Notes: generated from the sequence alone by a model not told the origin. A stretch of DNA of 36,134 nt from Oscillospiraceae bacterium (GCA_902789835.1 CADAPN010000006.1:1-36134); one strand, 5' to 3'; counted from the first letter of the stretch, positions 27,622 through 35,977 are shown. Numbers and translations: made by a program.

Positions 27622-28803
27622 ATGAAAAGCAAAAAACTGATCAGCGTGATGATCGCGCTCTGCATGCTGCTGAGCCTCGGCATCACGGGCATCACCGCAA
27701 CCGCATTTGCCGCGGACGACCCGATCGTCATCGGCGTTATTTCGCCGAACACCGGCACACTGGCCGCTTACGGAACCGGCATCGTCACCGGCGTGCAGCT
27801 GGCAGCGGAAGAGATCAATGCGGCCGGCGGCATCCTCGGCCGGCAGGTTGAACTGGTCATCACTGACGACCAGGGAGATCCGACCGAATGCCTGAACGCG
27901 TTCAACTCGCTGGTTGCCAAGGGCGTCACCCTGATCATCGGCTCGGCCACCTCCGGCTGCACCTCGGCCATCACGGATGCCGCAAATGAAGAAGAAGTCT
28001 GCATCCTGTGCCCGACCGGAACCGCCGACTCGCTGACGACGGAAGACGACTATATCTTCCGCGCCTGCTATGCTGACAGCTTCCAGGGCGCGATTGCCGC
28101 GGCTTATGCAAAGCAGGCGGGATTTGAAAAGGTCGGCGTGGTCTACTGCGCCGCGGATGTCTACTCCAAAGGACTTTTCGACTCCTTCTCCAAAGCATGC
28201 GAGGAGTACGGAATTGAAGTGGCAGCCTCTCAGTCCACCGCCTCTCTCGATGTTCAGGACTACACCAACCAGTTTGCCGCAATGGTCAGCGCCGGCGTCG
28301 ACTTTGTCTATGCCCCGTACTACTATGATGTCATCGGGCCCTATGTCGTGCCTCAGGCCCGTGCCGCAGGCTATACCGGGATCATCATGGGCGCCGACGG
28401 TTACGACACCACGCCGGACTATGTTGTCGCTGGTGCGGATCTGACCGTGTTCAACGATGTGTACTGGACCAACCACTACGATCCGGGTGCCGATTCCGAG
28501 ATCGTGCGTTCCTTCGTTGCAGCCTATGAGGCGGCCTACGGCTCTATCCCGAGCGCGTTTGGCGCAACGGGCTATGATTGCCTGTATATCTATAAGGCGG
28601 CGATGGAGGCAGCCGGTTCTGCGGACGCCGGGGATGTGCGTGATGCGCTGGCAGATACCTCAACGGTCTATGAATGCGTAACGGGTACCTTCTCCCTGGA
28701 TGAGAGCGGCACGCCGGTCAAAGGCGCAGCCATCATCTCCTTCCAGTCCGACGGCAGCGCCGTGACCTCGACGCTGGTTGACGTCGTAACCCAGCTGCCG
28801 TAA
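27622..28803 (+). CDS. livJ: Branched-chain amino acid ABC transporter, substrate-binding protein
   Basis: A 393-residue type I periplasmic-binding-fold protein (Leu/Ile/Val-binding family): DPIVIGVISPNTGTLAAYGT, then GVQLAAEEINAAGGILGRQV and LVITDDQGDP. It captures the substrate outside the membrane for LivHM. The start at 27622 follows GAGGGAGGAATCC; the two upstream ATGs sit inside or before that site. The signal peptide (MKSKKL, hydrophobic core, TATAFAADDP) has an AFA-A signal peptidase I site and no lipobox cysteine at its end, unlike most Gram-positive binding proteins, so anchoring is unclear. The exact amino-acid specificity is not readable; the genomic setting suggests a nitrogen source. 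Confidence 0.92.
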   Translation: MKSKKLISVMIALCMLLSLGITGITATAFAADDPIVIGVISPNTGTLAAYGTGIVTGVQLAAEEINAAGGILGRQVELVITDDQGDPTECLNAFNSLVAKGVTLIIGSATSGCTSAITDAANEEEVCILCPTGTADSLTTEDDYIFRACYADSFQGAIAAAYAKQAGFEKVGVVYCAADVYSKGLFDSFSKACEEYGIEVAASQSTASLDVQDYTNQFAAMVSAGVDFVYAPYYYDVIGPYVVPQARAAGYTGIIMGADGYDTTPDYVVAGADLTVFNDVYWTNHYDPGADSEIVRSFVAAYEAAYGSIPSAFGATGYDCLYIYKAAMEAAGSADAGDVRDALADTSTVYECVTGTFSLDESGTPVKGAAIISFQSDGSAVTSTLVDVVTQLP

Positions 28804-28845
28804 GGCAAAAAGACCCTTTCAGCAATAAGATTCGCACATAAAACC

Positions 28846-28874
28846 GGCCGGGGAGGGAGGCTCCCTCCCCGGCC
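28846..28874 (+). repeat. Very stable intercistronic hairpin between livJ and livH
   Basis: GGCCGGGGAGGG and CCCTCCCCGGCC form a perfect 12 bp GC-rich stem with the loop AGGCT. It lacks a T run, so it is more likely an RNA-stabilising or partial-attenuation element. This would let livJ exceed the permease genes in expression, as in other binding-protein operons. Confidence 0.7.
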
Positions 28875-28896
28875 TTCCGGAAGGGAAGCAGAAGCA

Positions 28897-29793
28897 TTGA
28901 ACACTTTTTTTCAAACACTGATCGTGGGCCTGCGCCTGGGCAGCATCTATGCGCTGGTTGCCCTTGGCTACACCATGGTCTACGGTATTATTCGACTGAT
29001 TAACTTTGCGCACGGCGACTTCATCATGGTAGGCGGCTATACGATGATTTTTGTGATGCCGCTGATGCTTCGGCTGGGGCTGCCGGCATGGCTTGGCGTC
29101 CTGGCGGCAATTGTTGTGTGCGCTCTGGTCGGCATGGGGACGGAACTGATCGCCTATCGGCCGGTGCGCAGGAAGGGGACTAATATGACCGCGCTCATCA
29201 CGGCCATCGCGATGAGCCTGTTTCTGGAAAACCTTGCCCAGGCGATCCCGGCTATCGGACCGAACCCGAAGGTCTCCAGCCAGATTTTCGGGAATGGGGG
29301 CTTTAAGCTCGGGACGGTTACCATGGAGTACACCACCGTGATCACGCTGGTGATCAGCGGGATCGTCATGCTGGTGCTCTATGCCTTTACCCAGCGCACA
29401 AGACTGGGCAGGGCGATGCGCTGCGTGTCAGAGGACAAGGCCGCGGCGACGCTCATGGGCATCAATGTTAACAGCACCATCCTCCTTACCTTCGGAATCG
29501 GTTCGGGACTGGCCGCCATCGCTGCCCTGATGTACATGGCGCAGTATCCGAAAGTATATACAACCATGGGCGCACTGCTGGGCCTGAAGGCTTTTGTATC
29601 AGCCGTTCTGGGCGGGATCGGCATTATTCCGGGCGCCATGCTGGGCGGCATCGTCATCGGTCTGGTCGAGTCATTCACGACCAGCTATATTTCATCCAGT
29701 ATGGCGGACACCTTTGTCTTCCTGATCCTGATCGTGGTTCTGATTATTAAGCCCGCCGGAATCCTCGGAAAGAATGTAGGTGAGAAAGTATGA
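28897..29793 (+). CDS. livH: Branched-chain amino acid ABC transporter permease LivH
   Basis: A 298-residue integral membrane protein with about eight hydrophobic segments. The family opening GSIYALVALGYTMVYGIIRL followed by INFAHGDFIMVGGY is clear, and RLGRAMRCVSEDKAAATLMG is the coupling region that contacts the ATPases. The start is TTG at 28897 after a GGAAGGGAAG stretch. It overlaps livM by four bases (ATGA). Confidence 0.94.
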   Translation: MNTFFQTLIVGLRLGSIYALVALGYTMVYGIIRLINFAHGDFIMVGGYTMIFVMPLMLRLGLPAWLGVLAAIVVCALVGMGTELIAYRPVRRKGTNMTALITAIAMSLFLENLAQAIPAIGPNPKVSSQIFGNGGFKLGTVTMEYTTVITLVISGIVMLVLYAFTQRTRLGRAMRCVSEDKAAATLMGINVNSTILLTFGIGSGLAAIAALMYMAQYPKVYTTMGALLGLKAFVSAVLGGIGIIPGAMLGGIVIGLVESFTTSYISSSMADTFVFLILIVVLIIKPAGILGKNVGEKV

Positions 29794-30938
29794 AAAGCAA
29801 AACATCACGGGGCTATCTGCTCAATACCGTTGTAGTGGTTGTTTTATTCATTGGCTTTCAGATTCTCACATCCCTGAAGGGATCCGAGGGATCCTTCAAG
29901 CTTGTCATTGTTCCAAGCATCTGGCAGTGCTGTTATCTGATGGTGCTTGCAGCCTCGTTAAACCTCGTTCTCGGATTCATGGGACAGCTTTCTCTCGGCC
30001 ACTGCGGGTTTATGGCAATAGGCGCCTATACAGCAGCGCTGTTGAGCCTTGCCTGTGAGCGGGCAGGCCTGTTTGAGAATAAATCCGATCTGTCGTTCCT
30101 GCTGGTGCTGATTGCAAGCGTCCTTGCAGCCGGTATCCTTGCAGCTCTGCTCAGCTTCCTGATTGGCATACCCGCGCTGCGCCTGAAGGGCGACTATCTC
30201 GCCATCATCACGCTCGGCTTCGGCATGATCATCATCAACATCATCAACAACCTCCCGTTCTGCGGCCAGGACGGCCTGGCGCAGGGATCGGCGGCAGCCT
30301 CGCTGTACAAAAACGGGCTCGGCTTCGGCAGCAAGGCGAAGGTCCAGTTCCTGTGGTTTGCGCTGGTCGTTACCATCCTGTCCCTGACGCTGATGTTCAT
30401 GTTTGTCCGGTCCAAATACGGCCGCGCGATCCGCGCGATCCGCGACGATGAGATCGCGGCCTCGGCCTCCGGGGTGAACACCTCTTACTACAAAGTCCTG
30501 ACCTTTGCGTATTCGGCGTTTTTTGCCGGCGTAGCCGGAGCACTCTATTCCTGCACGAACGCGACGCTGTCGACCTCGTCCTTTGCCTTCACAAACGGCG
30601 GCATTTTGAACTCGACCTTCGTGGTGGTTATGGTTGTGCTGGGCGGTATGGGCTCGCTGACCGGGTCGGTGGTCGCCGCGACGATCATGTTTTTTGTGAA
30701 CTATCAGATCAAAAACGGAGCCTGGGTGGAGCATCTCCCGGCATCTGTCAGCGGCGTCTTTGAATACCCGATGCTGGTCTATGCGCTGGTCCTGATCATT
30801 GTGATCCTGTTCCGGCCGAAGGGGATTTTCGGCAGTTATGAATTCTCTCTGCAGAATCTGATCCCGGATATCCGCCGCGCGCGGGAGCGCCGAAAAGCGG
30901 CAAAGGCGGAGCGAAAGGAGGCGCAGGCACATGGCTGA
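29790..30938 (+). CDS. livM: Branched-chain amino acid ABC transporter permease LivM
   Basis: A 382-residue membrane permease. LNLVLGFMGQLSLGHCGFMA, LKGDYLAIITLGFG and YGRAIRAIRDDEIAASASGV are family hallmarks; the last is the ATPase-coupling helix. A basic C-terminal tail (RRARERRKAAKAERKEAQ) reaches into the cytoplasm. It is translationally coupled to livH upstream and overlaps livG downstream by eight bases. Confidence 0.94.
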   Translation: MKSKTSRGYLLNTVVVVVLFIGFQILTSLKGSEGSFKLVIVPSIWQCCYLMVLAASLNLVLGFMGQLSLGHCGFMAIGAYTAALLSLACERAGLFENKSDLSFLLVLIASVLAAGILAALLSFLIGIPALRLKGDYLAIITLGFGMIIINIINNLPFCGQDGLAQGSAAASLYKNGLGFGSKAKVQFLWFALVVTILSLTLMFMFVRSKYGRAIRAIRDDEIAASASGVNTSYYKVLTFAYSAFFAGVAGALYSCTNATLSTSSFAFTNGGILNSTFVVVMVVLGGMGSLTGSVVAATIMFFVNYQIKNGAWVEHLPASVSGVFEYPMLVYALVLIIVILFRPKGIFGSYEFSLQNLIPDIRRARERRKAAKAERKEAQAHG

Positions 30939-31704
30939 AGAACGCGTACCGGTTTTGGAAACGCGCAAGCTTGGCATCAGCTTCGGCGGCCTGAAAGCAG
31001 TCACGGATTTTAATATCCAGATTTTCCCTGGGGAGCTTGTCGGGCTGATCGGCCCGAACGGCGCCGGAAAGACCACCGTGTTTAACCTGCTGACAGGGGT
31101 ATACGCCCCCACCGAGGGGACGGTTCTCTTGAACGGGAAGCCGCTCAACGGGAAGAAAACCTACCAGTTTGTCGAGGCGGGCATTGCCCGGACATTCCAG
31201 AACATCCGCCTGTTCAAAGAGATGTCCGTCATTGAGAATGTAAAGGTCGCGTGTACCAAGGACCTGCACTACGGGCTCTTTTCCGCAAGCCTCCGGACGC
31301 CGAAGTTCTGGAAAACCGAAAAGGAACTCACGGAAAAGGCCATGTCGCTTCTCGAAATCTGCAACCTGGCCGATGTGGCGGAGCTCCCTGCGGCCAGCCT
31401 GCCCTATGGGCGGCAGAGAAAATTGGAGATCGCGCGTGCGCTCGCGACGGATATGAAGGTCCTGCTGCTGGATGAACCGGCCGCAGGCATGAACCCCACA
31501 GAGACAGCGGAACTGCTGACATGCATCAACACCATCCGGGACCGGTTTGGCATCGCCATCCTTCTGATCGAACACGACATGTCGCTGGTTATGAACGTCT
31601 GCGAGCGAATCCAGGTTCTGGATTACGGCCAGACCATTGCCGCGGGCAGTCCCGCGGAGGTCGCGGCAAATCCGAGCGTCATCGCCGCTTATCTGGGCGA
31701 GTAA
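30931..31704 (+). CDS. livG: Branched-chain amino acid ABC transporter ATPase LivG
   Basis: A 257-residue ABC ATPase with Walker A GPNGAGKTT and the LivG-typical GIARTFQNIRLFKEMSVIEN. The signature region is PYGRQRKLEIARAL, the Walker B reads KVLLLDEPAAGMNP, and the switch histidine lies in LLIEHDM. It powers uptake with LivF. It overlaps livM and is followed by livF after 12 bases. Confidence 0.95.
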   Translation: MAEERVPVLETRKLGISFGGLKAVTDFNIQIFPGELVGLIGPNGAGKTTVFNLLTGVYAPTEGTVLLNGKPLNGKKTYQFVEAGIARTFQNIRLFKEMSVIENVKVACTKDLHYGLFSASLRTPKFWKTEKELTEKAMSLLEICNLADVAELPAASLPYGRQRKLEIARALATDMKVLLLDEPAAGMNPTETAELLTCINTIRDRFGIAILLIEHDMSLVMNVCERIQVLDYGQTIAAGSPAEVAANPSVIAAYLGE

Positions 31705-31716
31705 GGGGGCAGCAGC

Positions 31717-32421
31717 ATGCTTGAAGTAAACAATCTGAACGTTTTTTACGGGGCGATTCATGCGCTGAAGGGCATCTCGCTGACCGTTGGCGACGGAGAG
31801 CTCGTCTCGCTGATCGGCGCAAACGGCGCGGGAAAGACGACAACCCTGCATGCCATCTCCGGCCTGCTTCCGATTGCCTCGGGCTCCATCCTGCTTGACG
31901 GGAAGGATCTGCAGAAGGTTCCCTCGCATAAGATTATTTCGCTCGGCCTGGCGCATGTTCCGGAGGGGCGGCATGTTTTTGCCCGCATGACAGTGGAAGA
32001 GAACCTACGGATGGGTGCGTATATCCAGCGCGATCAGAAGAGCATTCAGAAAAACCTGGACAAGGTCTATGAATACTTCCCGCGGCTCAAAGAGCGCTGG
32101 AAGCAGCTTGCGGGCACGCTCTCCGGCGGCGAGCAGCAGATGCTGGCCACCGGACGCGCCCTGATGACGGACCCGACCATCGTTCTGATGGACGAGCCCT
32201 CGATGGGGCTGTCCCCGCTGCTGGTGAAAGAGATCTTCTCGATCATCGAGACCCTGCACCGCAACGGCATCACGATCCTACTGGTAGAACAGAACGCCAA
32301 AATGGCGCTGGCGGTTTCGGATCGGGCGTATGTGCTGGAAACCGGTACGATCTCGATGAGCGGAAAGGCGGAAGAACTGGCGAACGACGACCGTGTGAGA
32401 AAAGCATATCTGGGTGCGTAA
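31717..32421 (+). CDS. livF: Branched-chain amino acid ABC transporter ATPase LivF
   Basis: A 234-residue ABC ATPase: Walker A GANGAGKTTTLHAISGLLPI, LivF-type LAHVPEGRHVFARMTVEENL, signature LSGGEQQMLATGRAL, Walker B DEPSMGLSP and the VEQNAKMAL switch. It forms the heterodimeric motor with LivG. The cytidylate-kinase-like gene follows after ten bases, probably on the same transcript. Confidence 0.95.
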   Translation: MLEVNNLNVFYGAIHALKGISLTVGDGELVSLIGANGAGKTTTLHAISGLLPIASGSILLDGKDLQKVPSHKIISLGLAHVPEGRHVFARMTVEENLRMGAYIQRDQKSIQKNLDKVYEYFPRLKERWKQLAGTLSGGEQQMLATGRALMTDPTIVLMDEPSMGLSPLLVKEIFSIIETLHRNGITILLVEQNAKMALAVSDRAYVLETGTISMSGKAEELANDDRVRKAYLGA

Positions 32422-32431
32422 GGGGGAGAAC

Positions 32432-33052
32432 ATGAATAAATTTGTGATCACCATCGCGAGAGAAACCGGAAGCGGCGGACACAACATCACCAAAAAACTG
32501 TCCGAGGCGCTGGGCGTCCCGTATTACGACCGGGACCTTCTGCGGAAGGCCTCGGAGGTCAGCGGCATCCATGAACGGCTGTTCGGCGAGGCGGATGAGC
32601 GGATCGGCTTCAAGGAGATGATCTCGGCCGCCGAAAAGGTGTATACGGGCGAGGTGCTCCCGCCCGACAGCGACGATTATCTTTCCACACGAAACCTGTT
32701 CAGCTTTCAGGCCAAAATCATCATGGAGCTTGCCGAACAGGAGAGCTGCATCATCCACGGCCGCTGCGGGAACTTCCTCCTGCAGGGACGTCCGGATGTG
32801 CTGCGGGTGTTCATCCACGCCCCGCTGGAGGCCAGAAGGGACCGGGTGGCCGCATTTTCGCTCGCCTGGAGCGAGAGAGAGATTCTGCGCCATATCCGTG
32901 TGGAGGACAAGCGGCGTGCCGCCTACTATCACTACTATACCGGCGAGGACTGGAGAGACGCCGCGGGTTATGACCTCTGTCTGGACTCGAGTCTGCTGGG
33001 CGAAGACGGCTGCGTCGAGAGAATCCTGCAGGTTCTCCCGTTCTATACGTAA
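32432..33052 (+). CDS. Cytidylate kinase-like family protein
   Basis: A 206-residue P-loop kinase-type protein opening MNKFVITIARETGSGGHNIT, then KLSEALGVPYYDRDLLRKAS, as in the cytidylate-kinase-like family (Pfam Cytidylate_kin2). It also has IIHGRCGNFLLQ and an HIRVEDKRRAAYYHYYTGED segment. The family is common in Clostridia and its true substrate is not established; it should not be assumed to be housekeeping Cmk. The start follows a GGGGGAG site; an earlier in-frame start would overlap livF. Its place at the end of the liv operon is notable. Confidence 0.85.
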   Translation: MNKFVITIARETGSGGHNITKKLSEALGVPYYDRDLLRKASEVSGIHERLFGEADERIGFKEMISAAEKVYTGEVLPPDSDDYLSTRNLFSFQAKIIMELAEQESCIIHGRCGNFLLQGRPDVLRVFIHAPLEARRDRVAAFSLAWSEREILRHIRVEDKRRAAYYHYYTGEDWRDAAGYDLCLDSSLLGEDGCVERILQVLPFYT

Positions 33053-33098
33053 CAAAACACAACAAAAAAGTCCGCACAAGGCGGGCAGAACGATCCGG

Positions 33099-33175
33099 TT
33101 AAAAGGTGGTTTCTCCATAGCCCCTTTTAATAAATACTCCTCTAAGGCAGCCCTGAAGCGTCACTCAGGGCTGCC
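33099..33175. terminator. Two hairpins closing the liv operon and the convergent ANTAR gene
   Basis: TTAAAAGG...CCTTTTAA (33099-33130) is followed by a perfect 11 bp stem GGCAGCCCTGA/TCAGGGCTGCC with an eight-base loop (33146-33175). Neither has a strong T run, but together they lie between two convergent genes, as terminators do. Confidence 0.6.
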
Positions 33176-33213
33176 GCCCCGTCCGGCATGAAGAAATCCG
33201 CACCCGATCCCGT

Positions 33214-33792
33214 TTACTGGGAATAGGTGCGGATGATGCTTTCGGCGATCTCGCGTTTTTGCCGTTTCTGCTGCATGGCAAGTTTGCTGATATACCGGTG
33301 GGCTTCGTCCTCCGTCATGTTCAGGCAGGTGATCAGCAGCCATTTGGCACGGTTGATCAGTTTGATCTCCTCGATGGTCTGCTCGACGGTCTGCTGCTTC
33401 TGTTCCCGGGACCGTAGCCGCTCGCGCATGGAACACAGGGCCCGGAGCGACTGTGTCAGAAGCCCGGAGGAGAGCGGCTTGCCCAGTGTCATGACACCGT
33501 ACGGCAGCATCCTGTCCTCGGCATGTTCCAATTGGTCCCGGGGGACAAGAAGAAGGATCGCGCTGTCCGAAGCCTCCGAGAGCCCGGAACAGTACGAAAG
33601 GCTGTCTCCGCCCGGGAGAGGGGCGTTCACGATCACGAGATCGCAGGGAGCGCAGTCTTTGGCCGCCCGGAGATCTGTGACCAGCGTAACGGGGTAGAAG
33701 CGCGACGAGGGCAGGAGGGGAAGAACCGCCCGGTTGAAGACCTCGGAAGCGGACAGCAGCAGGACGCTGTATGTCCGGTCAGAAAAAACCAT
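33214..33792 (-). CDS. ANTAR-domain RNA-binding antiterminator with pseudo-receiver
   Basis: A 192-residue protein. The N-terminal about 120 residues have a response-regulator receiver fold, but the phosphoacceptor position is Asn56 (CDLVIVNAPLPGG) where Asp is expected, so normal phosphorylation is ruled out. A coiled-coil linker (RERLRSREQKQQTVEQTIEE) leads to the ANTAR domain: IKLINRAKWLLITCLNMTED then EAHRYISKLAMQQKRQKREI. ANTAR proteins bind paired RNA hairpins and prevent termination, often in nitrogen metabolism. The ATG at 33790-33792 has an AGGAGG site 11 bases away, a slightly long spacing. It diverges from amt-PII, whose leader holds a terminator, so that leader is the prime suspected target; this is inference. 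Confidence 0.9.
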   Translation of the reverse strand: MVFSDRTYSVLLLSASEVFNRAVLPLLPSSRFYPVTLVTDLRAAKDCAPCDLVIVNAPLPGGDSLSYCSGLSEASDSAILLLVPRDQLEHAEDRMLPYGVMTLGKPLSSGLLTQSLRALCSMRERLRSREQKQQTVEQTIEEIKLINRAKWLLITCLNMTEDEAHRYISKLAMQQKRQKREIAESIIRTYSQ

Positions 33793-33916
33793 ACGGCAGC
33801 CTACCTCCTGTCTTTTAGCATGCTCAGATTGTAGCGCATACAGAGCGACTCTGCAAGGGACTTCTGCCGCATGATGCACGCGGTACGGGATAATAATACT
33901 TTTTGAAAGTGAATAC

Positions 33917-33972
33917 CATACAAAAGGAGTATCTCCGGAACGGTTGACTTTTCGGCAGAGGCGGCATATAAT
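33917..33972 (+). promoter_or_regulatory. amt-PII promoter with a CATAC-N7-GTATC palindrome
   Basis: TTGACT (33944-33949), 17 bp spacer and TATAAT (33967-33972) give a start near 33979. CATACAAAAGGAGTATC (33917-33933) matches the palindrome of the five-promoter set but is centred at about -54, out of register and next to a strong -35. It could have a different effect here or serve the divergent ANTAR gene. Confidence 0.7.
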
Positions 33973-33988
33973 CCCCGACATGTTCAGA

Positions 33989-34034
33989 CGGCAAAGGCGC
34001 CATGTGAGAGACAGGGCGCCTTTGCCGATTTTCT
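33989..34034 (+). terminator. Leader terminator (attenuator) before amt-PII
   Basis: CGGCAAAGGCGCC (33989-34001) and GGCGCCTTTGCCG (34015-34027) form a perfect 13 bp stem followed by ATTTTCT, lying between the promoter and the ribosome binding site (GGGAGGTG, 34036-34043). A competing pairing ACATG (33978-33982) with CATGT (34001-34005) would disturb it. This geometry implies attenuation. Confidence 0.78.
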
Positions 34035-34048
34035 AGGGAGGTGTCGGT

Positions 34049-35734
34049 ATGGACATGTCGATTTGGTTTTTGATCGGTGCGATTCTGGTGTTTTTCATGC
34101 AGTGTGGTTTCGCCATGGTGGAAACGGGCTTTACGAGAGCCAAAAACGCCGGAAATATCATCATGAAGAACCTGATGGACTTCTGCATCGGAACGGTGGT
34201 GTTTATCTTCATCGGCTACGGCCTGATGATGGGGGAGCATGGGCGCCTGGGGCTGATCGGAAGGCCGGAATGGGGGATGTTCCTGGACTTTGAAGGCTTC
34301 GACTGGTCGTCTTTCGTGTTTCAGCTGGTGTTCTGTGCTACGGCAGCAACGATCGTCTCCGGCGCGATGGCGGAGCGAACCAGATTTTCCGCCTATTGCC
34401 TGTATTCGGCAATCATCAGTCTGGTGGTTTATCCGATTGAGGCAGGCTGGGTCTGGGGCGGAGGATGGCTGAGCAGACTGCAGTTCATCGACTTCGCCGG
34501 GTCCTGTGTGATCCATATGGTCGGAGGGCTCTCGGCGCTTGTCGGAGCAATCATTCTGGGACCGAGGATCGGGAAGTATACTAAGGACAGAGACGGAAAA
34601 CTGATTTCAAACGCGATACCGGGACATTCGGTGACGCTCGGCGCACTGGGCTGTTTTATCCTGTGGTTCGCCTGGTACGGCTTCAACGGAGCGGCCGCGG
34701 CCGATGTCAGAGAGATGGCAAGGATCTTTGGCACGACGACCATCGCTCCGGCTGTCGCGACGGTAACATGCATGCTGTTCACCTGGAAGAAAAACGGCAA
34801 GCCGGATGTCTCTATGTGTCTGAACGCTTCGCTGGCGGGACTGGTTGCGGTTACGGCGGGCTGTGCCAGTGTAGACGCGCTCGGTGCCTTCCTGATCGGC
34901 ATCGGTTCGGGGATCCTGGTAGACCTGGCGGTCGAAACGCTGGATGTACGGTTCCACGTGGACGATCCGGTCGGTGCAGTCGCGGTGCACTGTGTCAACG
35001 GGATCTGGGGCACCTTGGCGGTCGGACTGTTCGCATGCAATGAGAGCTACGGCACCAAAGGCCTGTTCTACGGCGGCGGCCTCCGGCAGCTGGGGATCCA
35101 GTGCCTCGGGGTCCTCACGGTAGGAACCTATACGGTGCTCTGCATGATCCTGGTCTTTCGCCTGATCCGTGCGACCGTCGGCCTGCGGGCCAGCGCGGAA
35201 GAGGAGATCGAAGGCCTGGATGTCACAGAACACGGCCTGACCAGCGCATACGCCGACTTCCTGCCGATCGAATCGACCCTCGGGGTTCACTCCGACGGGC
35301 CGGTTGCGACAGACAAGCTGATTCCGTTCCCGCTGGAGCTCTCATCCGGCCTGAGAGAGACGCCGGTCGGGAAAAAGCGCTATACCCTCGTCCGTATCCT
35401 CTGCGATGAGGATCGCTTCGGCACGCTGCGTGACACCATGGCGGCGATCGGCGTCACGGGCATGACGGTGACCAACGTGATGGGCTGCGGAACGCAGAAG
35501 GGCAAGTCCGGTCAGTATCGCGGGATTGAAATGAGCATGCATCTGATCCCGAAGCTGCAGATCGACATTGTGGTCTCAAAAGTAGACCCGGAGCTGGTCG
35601 TCGCCGCGGCAAACGCGGCGCTTCACACGGGCGAGATCGGTGACGGTAAGATCTTTGTCTACGACGTTGAAGATGTGGTGCGCATCCGGACCGGAGAATC
35701 CGGCTACGACGCTCTGCAGATTTCGGGGGAATAA
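34049..35734 (+). CDS. amt: Ammonium transporter fused to a PII signalling domain
   Basis: A 561-residue protein. Residues 1 to about 380 form the eleven-helix Amt channel (MQCGFAMVETGFTRAKNAGN, GSCVIHMVGGLSALVGA, HVDDPVGAVAVHCVNGIWG), with the twin pore histidines at 156 and 314. A linker of about 60 residues leads to a complete PII domain (from about 440): KKRYTLVRILCDEDRFGTLR, a T-loop with Tyr490 in GKSGQYRGIE at the uridylylation position, and the B/C-loop GDGKIFVYDVEDVVRIRTGE. PII binds ATP/ADP and 2-oxoglutarate and normally plugs Amt as a separate GlnK protein; the fusion makes the gate permanent. The start follows GGGAGGTG. It diverges from the ANTAR gene and precedes the second asnB. 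Confidence 0.95.
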   Translation: MDMSIWFLIGAILVFFMQCGFAMVETGFTRAKNAGNIIMKNLMDFCIGTVVFIFIGYGLMMGEHGRLGLIGRPEWGMFLDFEGFDWSSFVFQLVFCATAATIVSGAMAERTRFSAYCLYSAIISLVVYPIEAGWVWGGGWLSRLQFIDFAGSCVIHMVGGLSALVGAIILGPRIGKYTKDRDGKLISNAIPGHSVTLGALGCFILWFAWYGFNGAAAADVREMARIFGTTTIAPAVATVTCMLFTWKKNGKPDVSMCLNASLAGLVAVTAGCASVDALGAFLIGIGSGILVDLAVETLDVRFHVDDPVGAVAVHCVNGIWGTLAVGLFACNESYGTKGLFYGGGLRQLGIQCLGVLTVGTYTVLCMILVFRLIRATVGLRASAEEEIEGLDVTEHGLTSAYADFLPIESTLGVHSDGPVATDKLIPFPLELSSGLRETPVGKKRYTLVRILCDEDRFGTLRDTMAAIGVTGMTVTNVMGCGTQKGKSGQYRGIEMSMHLIPKLQIDIVVSKVDPELVVAAANAALHTGEIGDGKIFVYDVEDVVRIRTGESGYDALQISGE

Positions 35735-35796
35735 ACGGCGAGATGTCGGGAAGACGCTCCGCGCGTGGGAAGGCAGCATACCGGCATAAATGAAAA

Positions 35797-35882
35797 AATA
35801 TCTTTCTGGTATGTTTTTCATATGAATCGGCTATAACACGGCAAGGGGCTTCTTGACACAGGCTTCGATAACATGGTATGAT
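35797..35882 (+). promoter_or_regulatory. Promoter of the right-edge asnB
   Basis: TTGACA (35853-35858), 18 bp spacer and TATGAT (35877-35882) give a start near 35889. Upstream lie AATATCTTTCTGGTATG (35797-35813) and an overlapping GTATG-N5-CATAT. They resemble the five-promoter palindrome but sit at about -84 and -73, out of register. Confidence 0.7.
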
Positions 35883-35911
35883 CCTGTCATCCTGAATAAC
35901 ATCTCAAAACG

Positions 35912-35977
35912 AAAGTGCTCTTCAAAGCCATAGGGTGTATTGCCACTATGAGGCAGGAAGAGCGCTTTTGTTTCTTG
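35912..35977 (+). terminator. Leader terminator (attenuator) before the right-edge asnB
   Basis: AAAGTGCTCTTC (35912-35923) pairs with GAAGAGCGCTTT (35957-35968, one wobble), with an inner CATAG/CTATG helix, then TTGTTTCTT. It lies between the promoter and the start codon about 75 bases further on. No T-box core is present, so a different signal must control it if it acts as an attenuator. Confidence 0.72.

Noticed and set aside
33917..33933. Counting the amt palindrome as a sixth member of the -66 set
   Set aside because: The sequence fits but its centre is at about -54 from a strong consensus promoter, so I list it as a related site only.
35797..35823. Counting the right-edge asnB palindromes as members of the -66 set
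   Set aside because: They are imperfect and lie at about -84 and -73 from a strong promoter.
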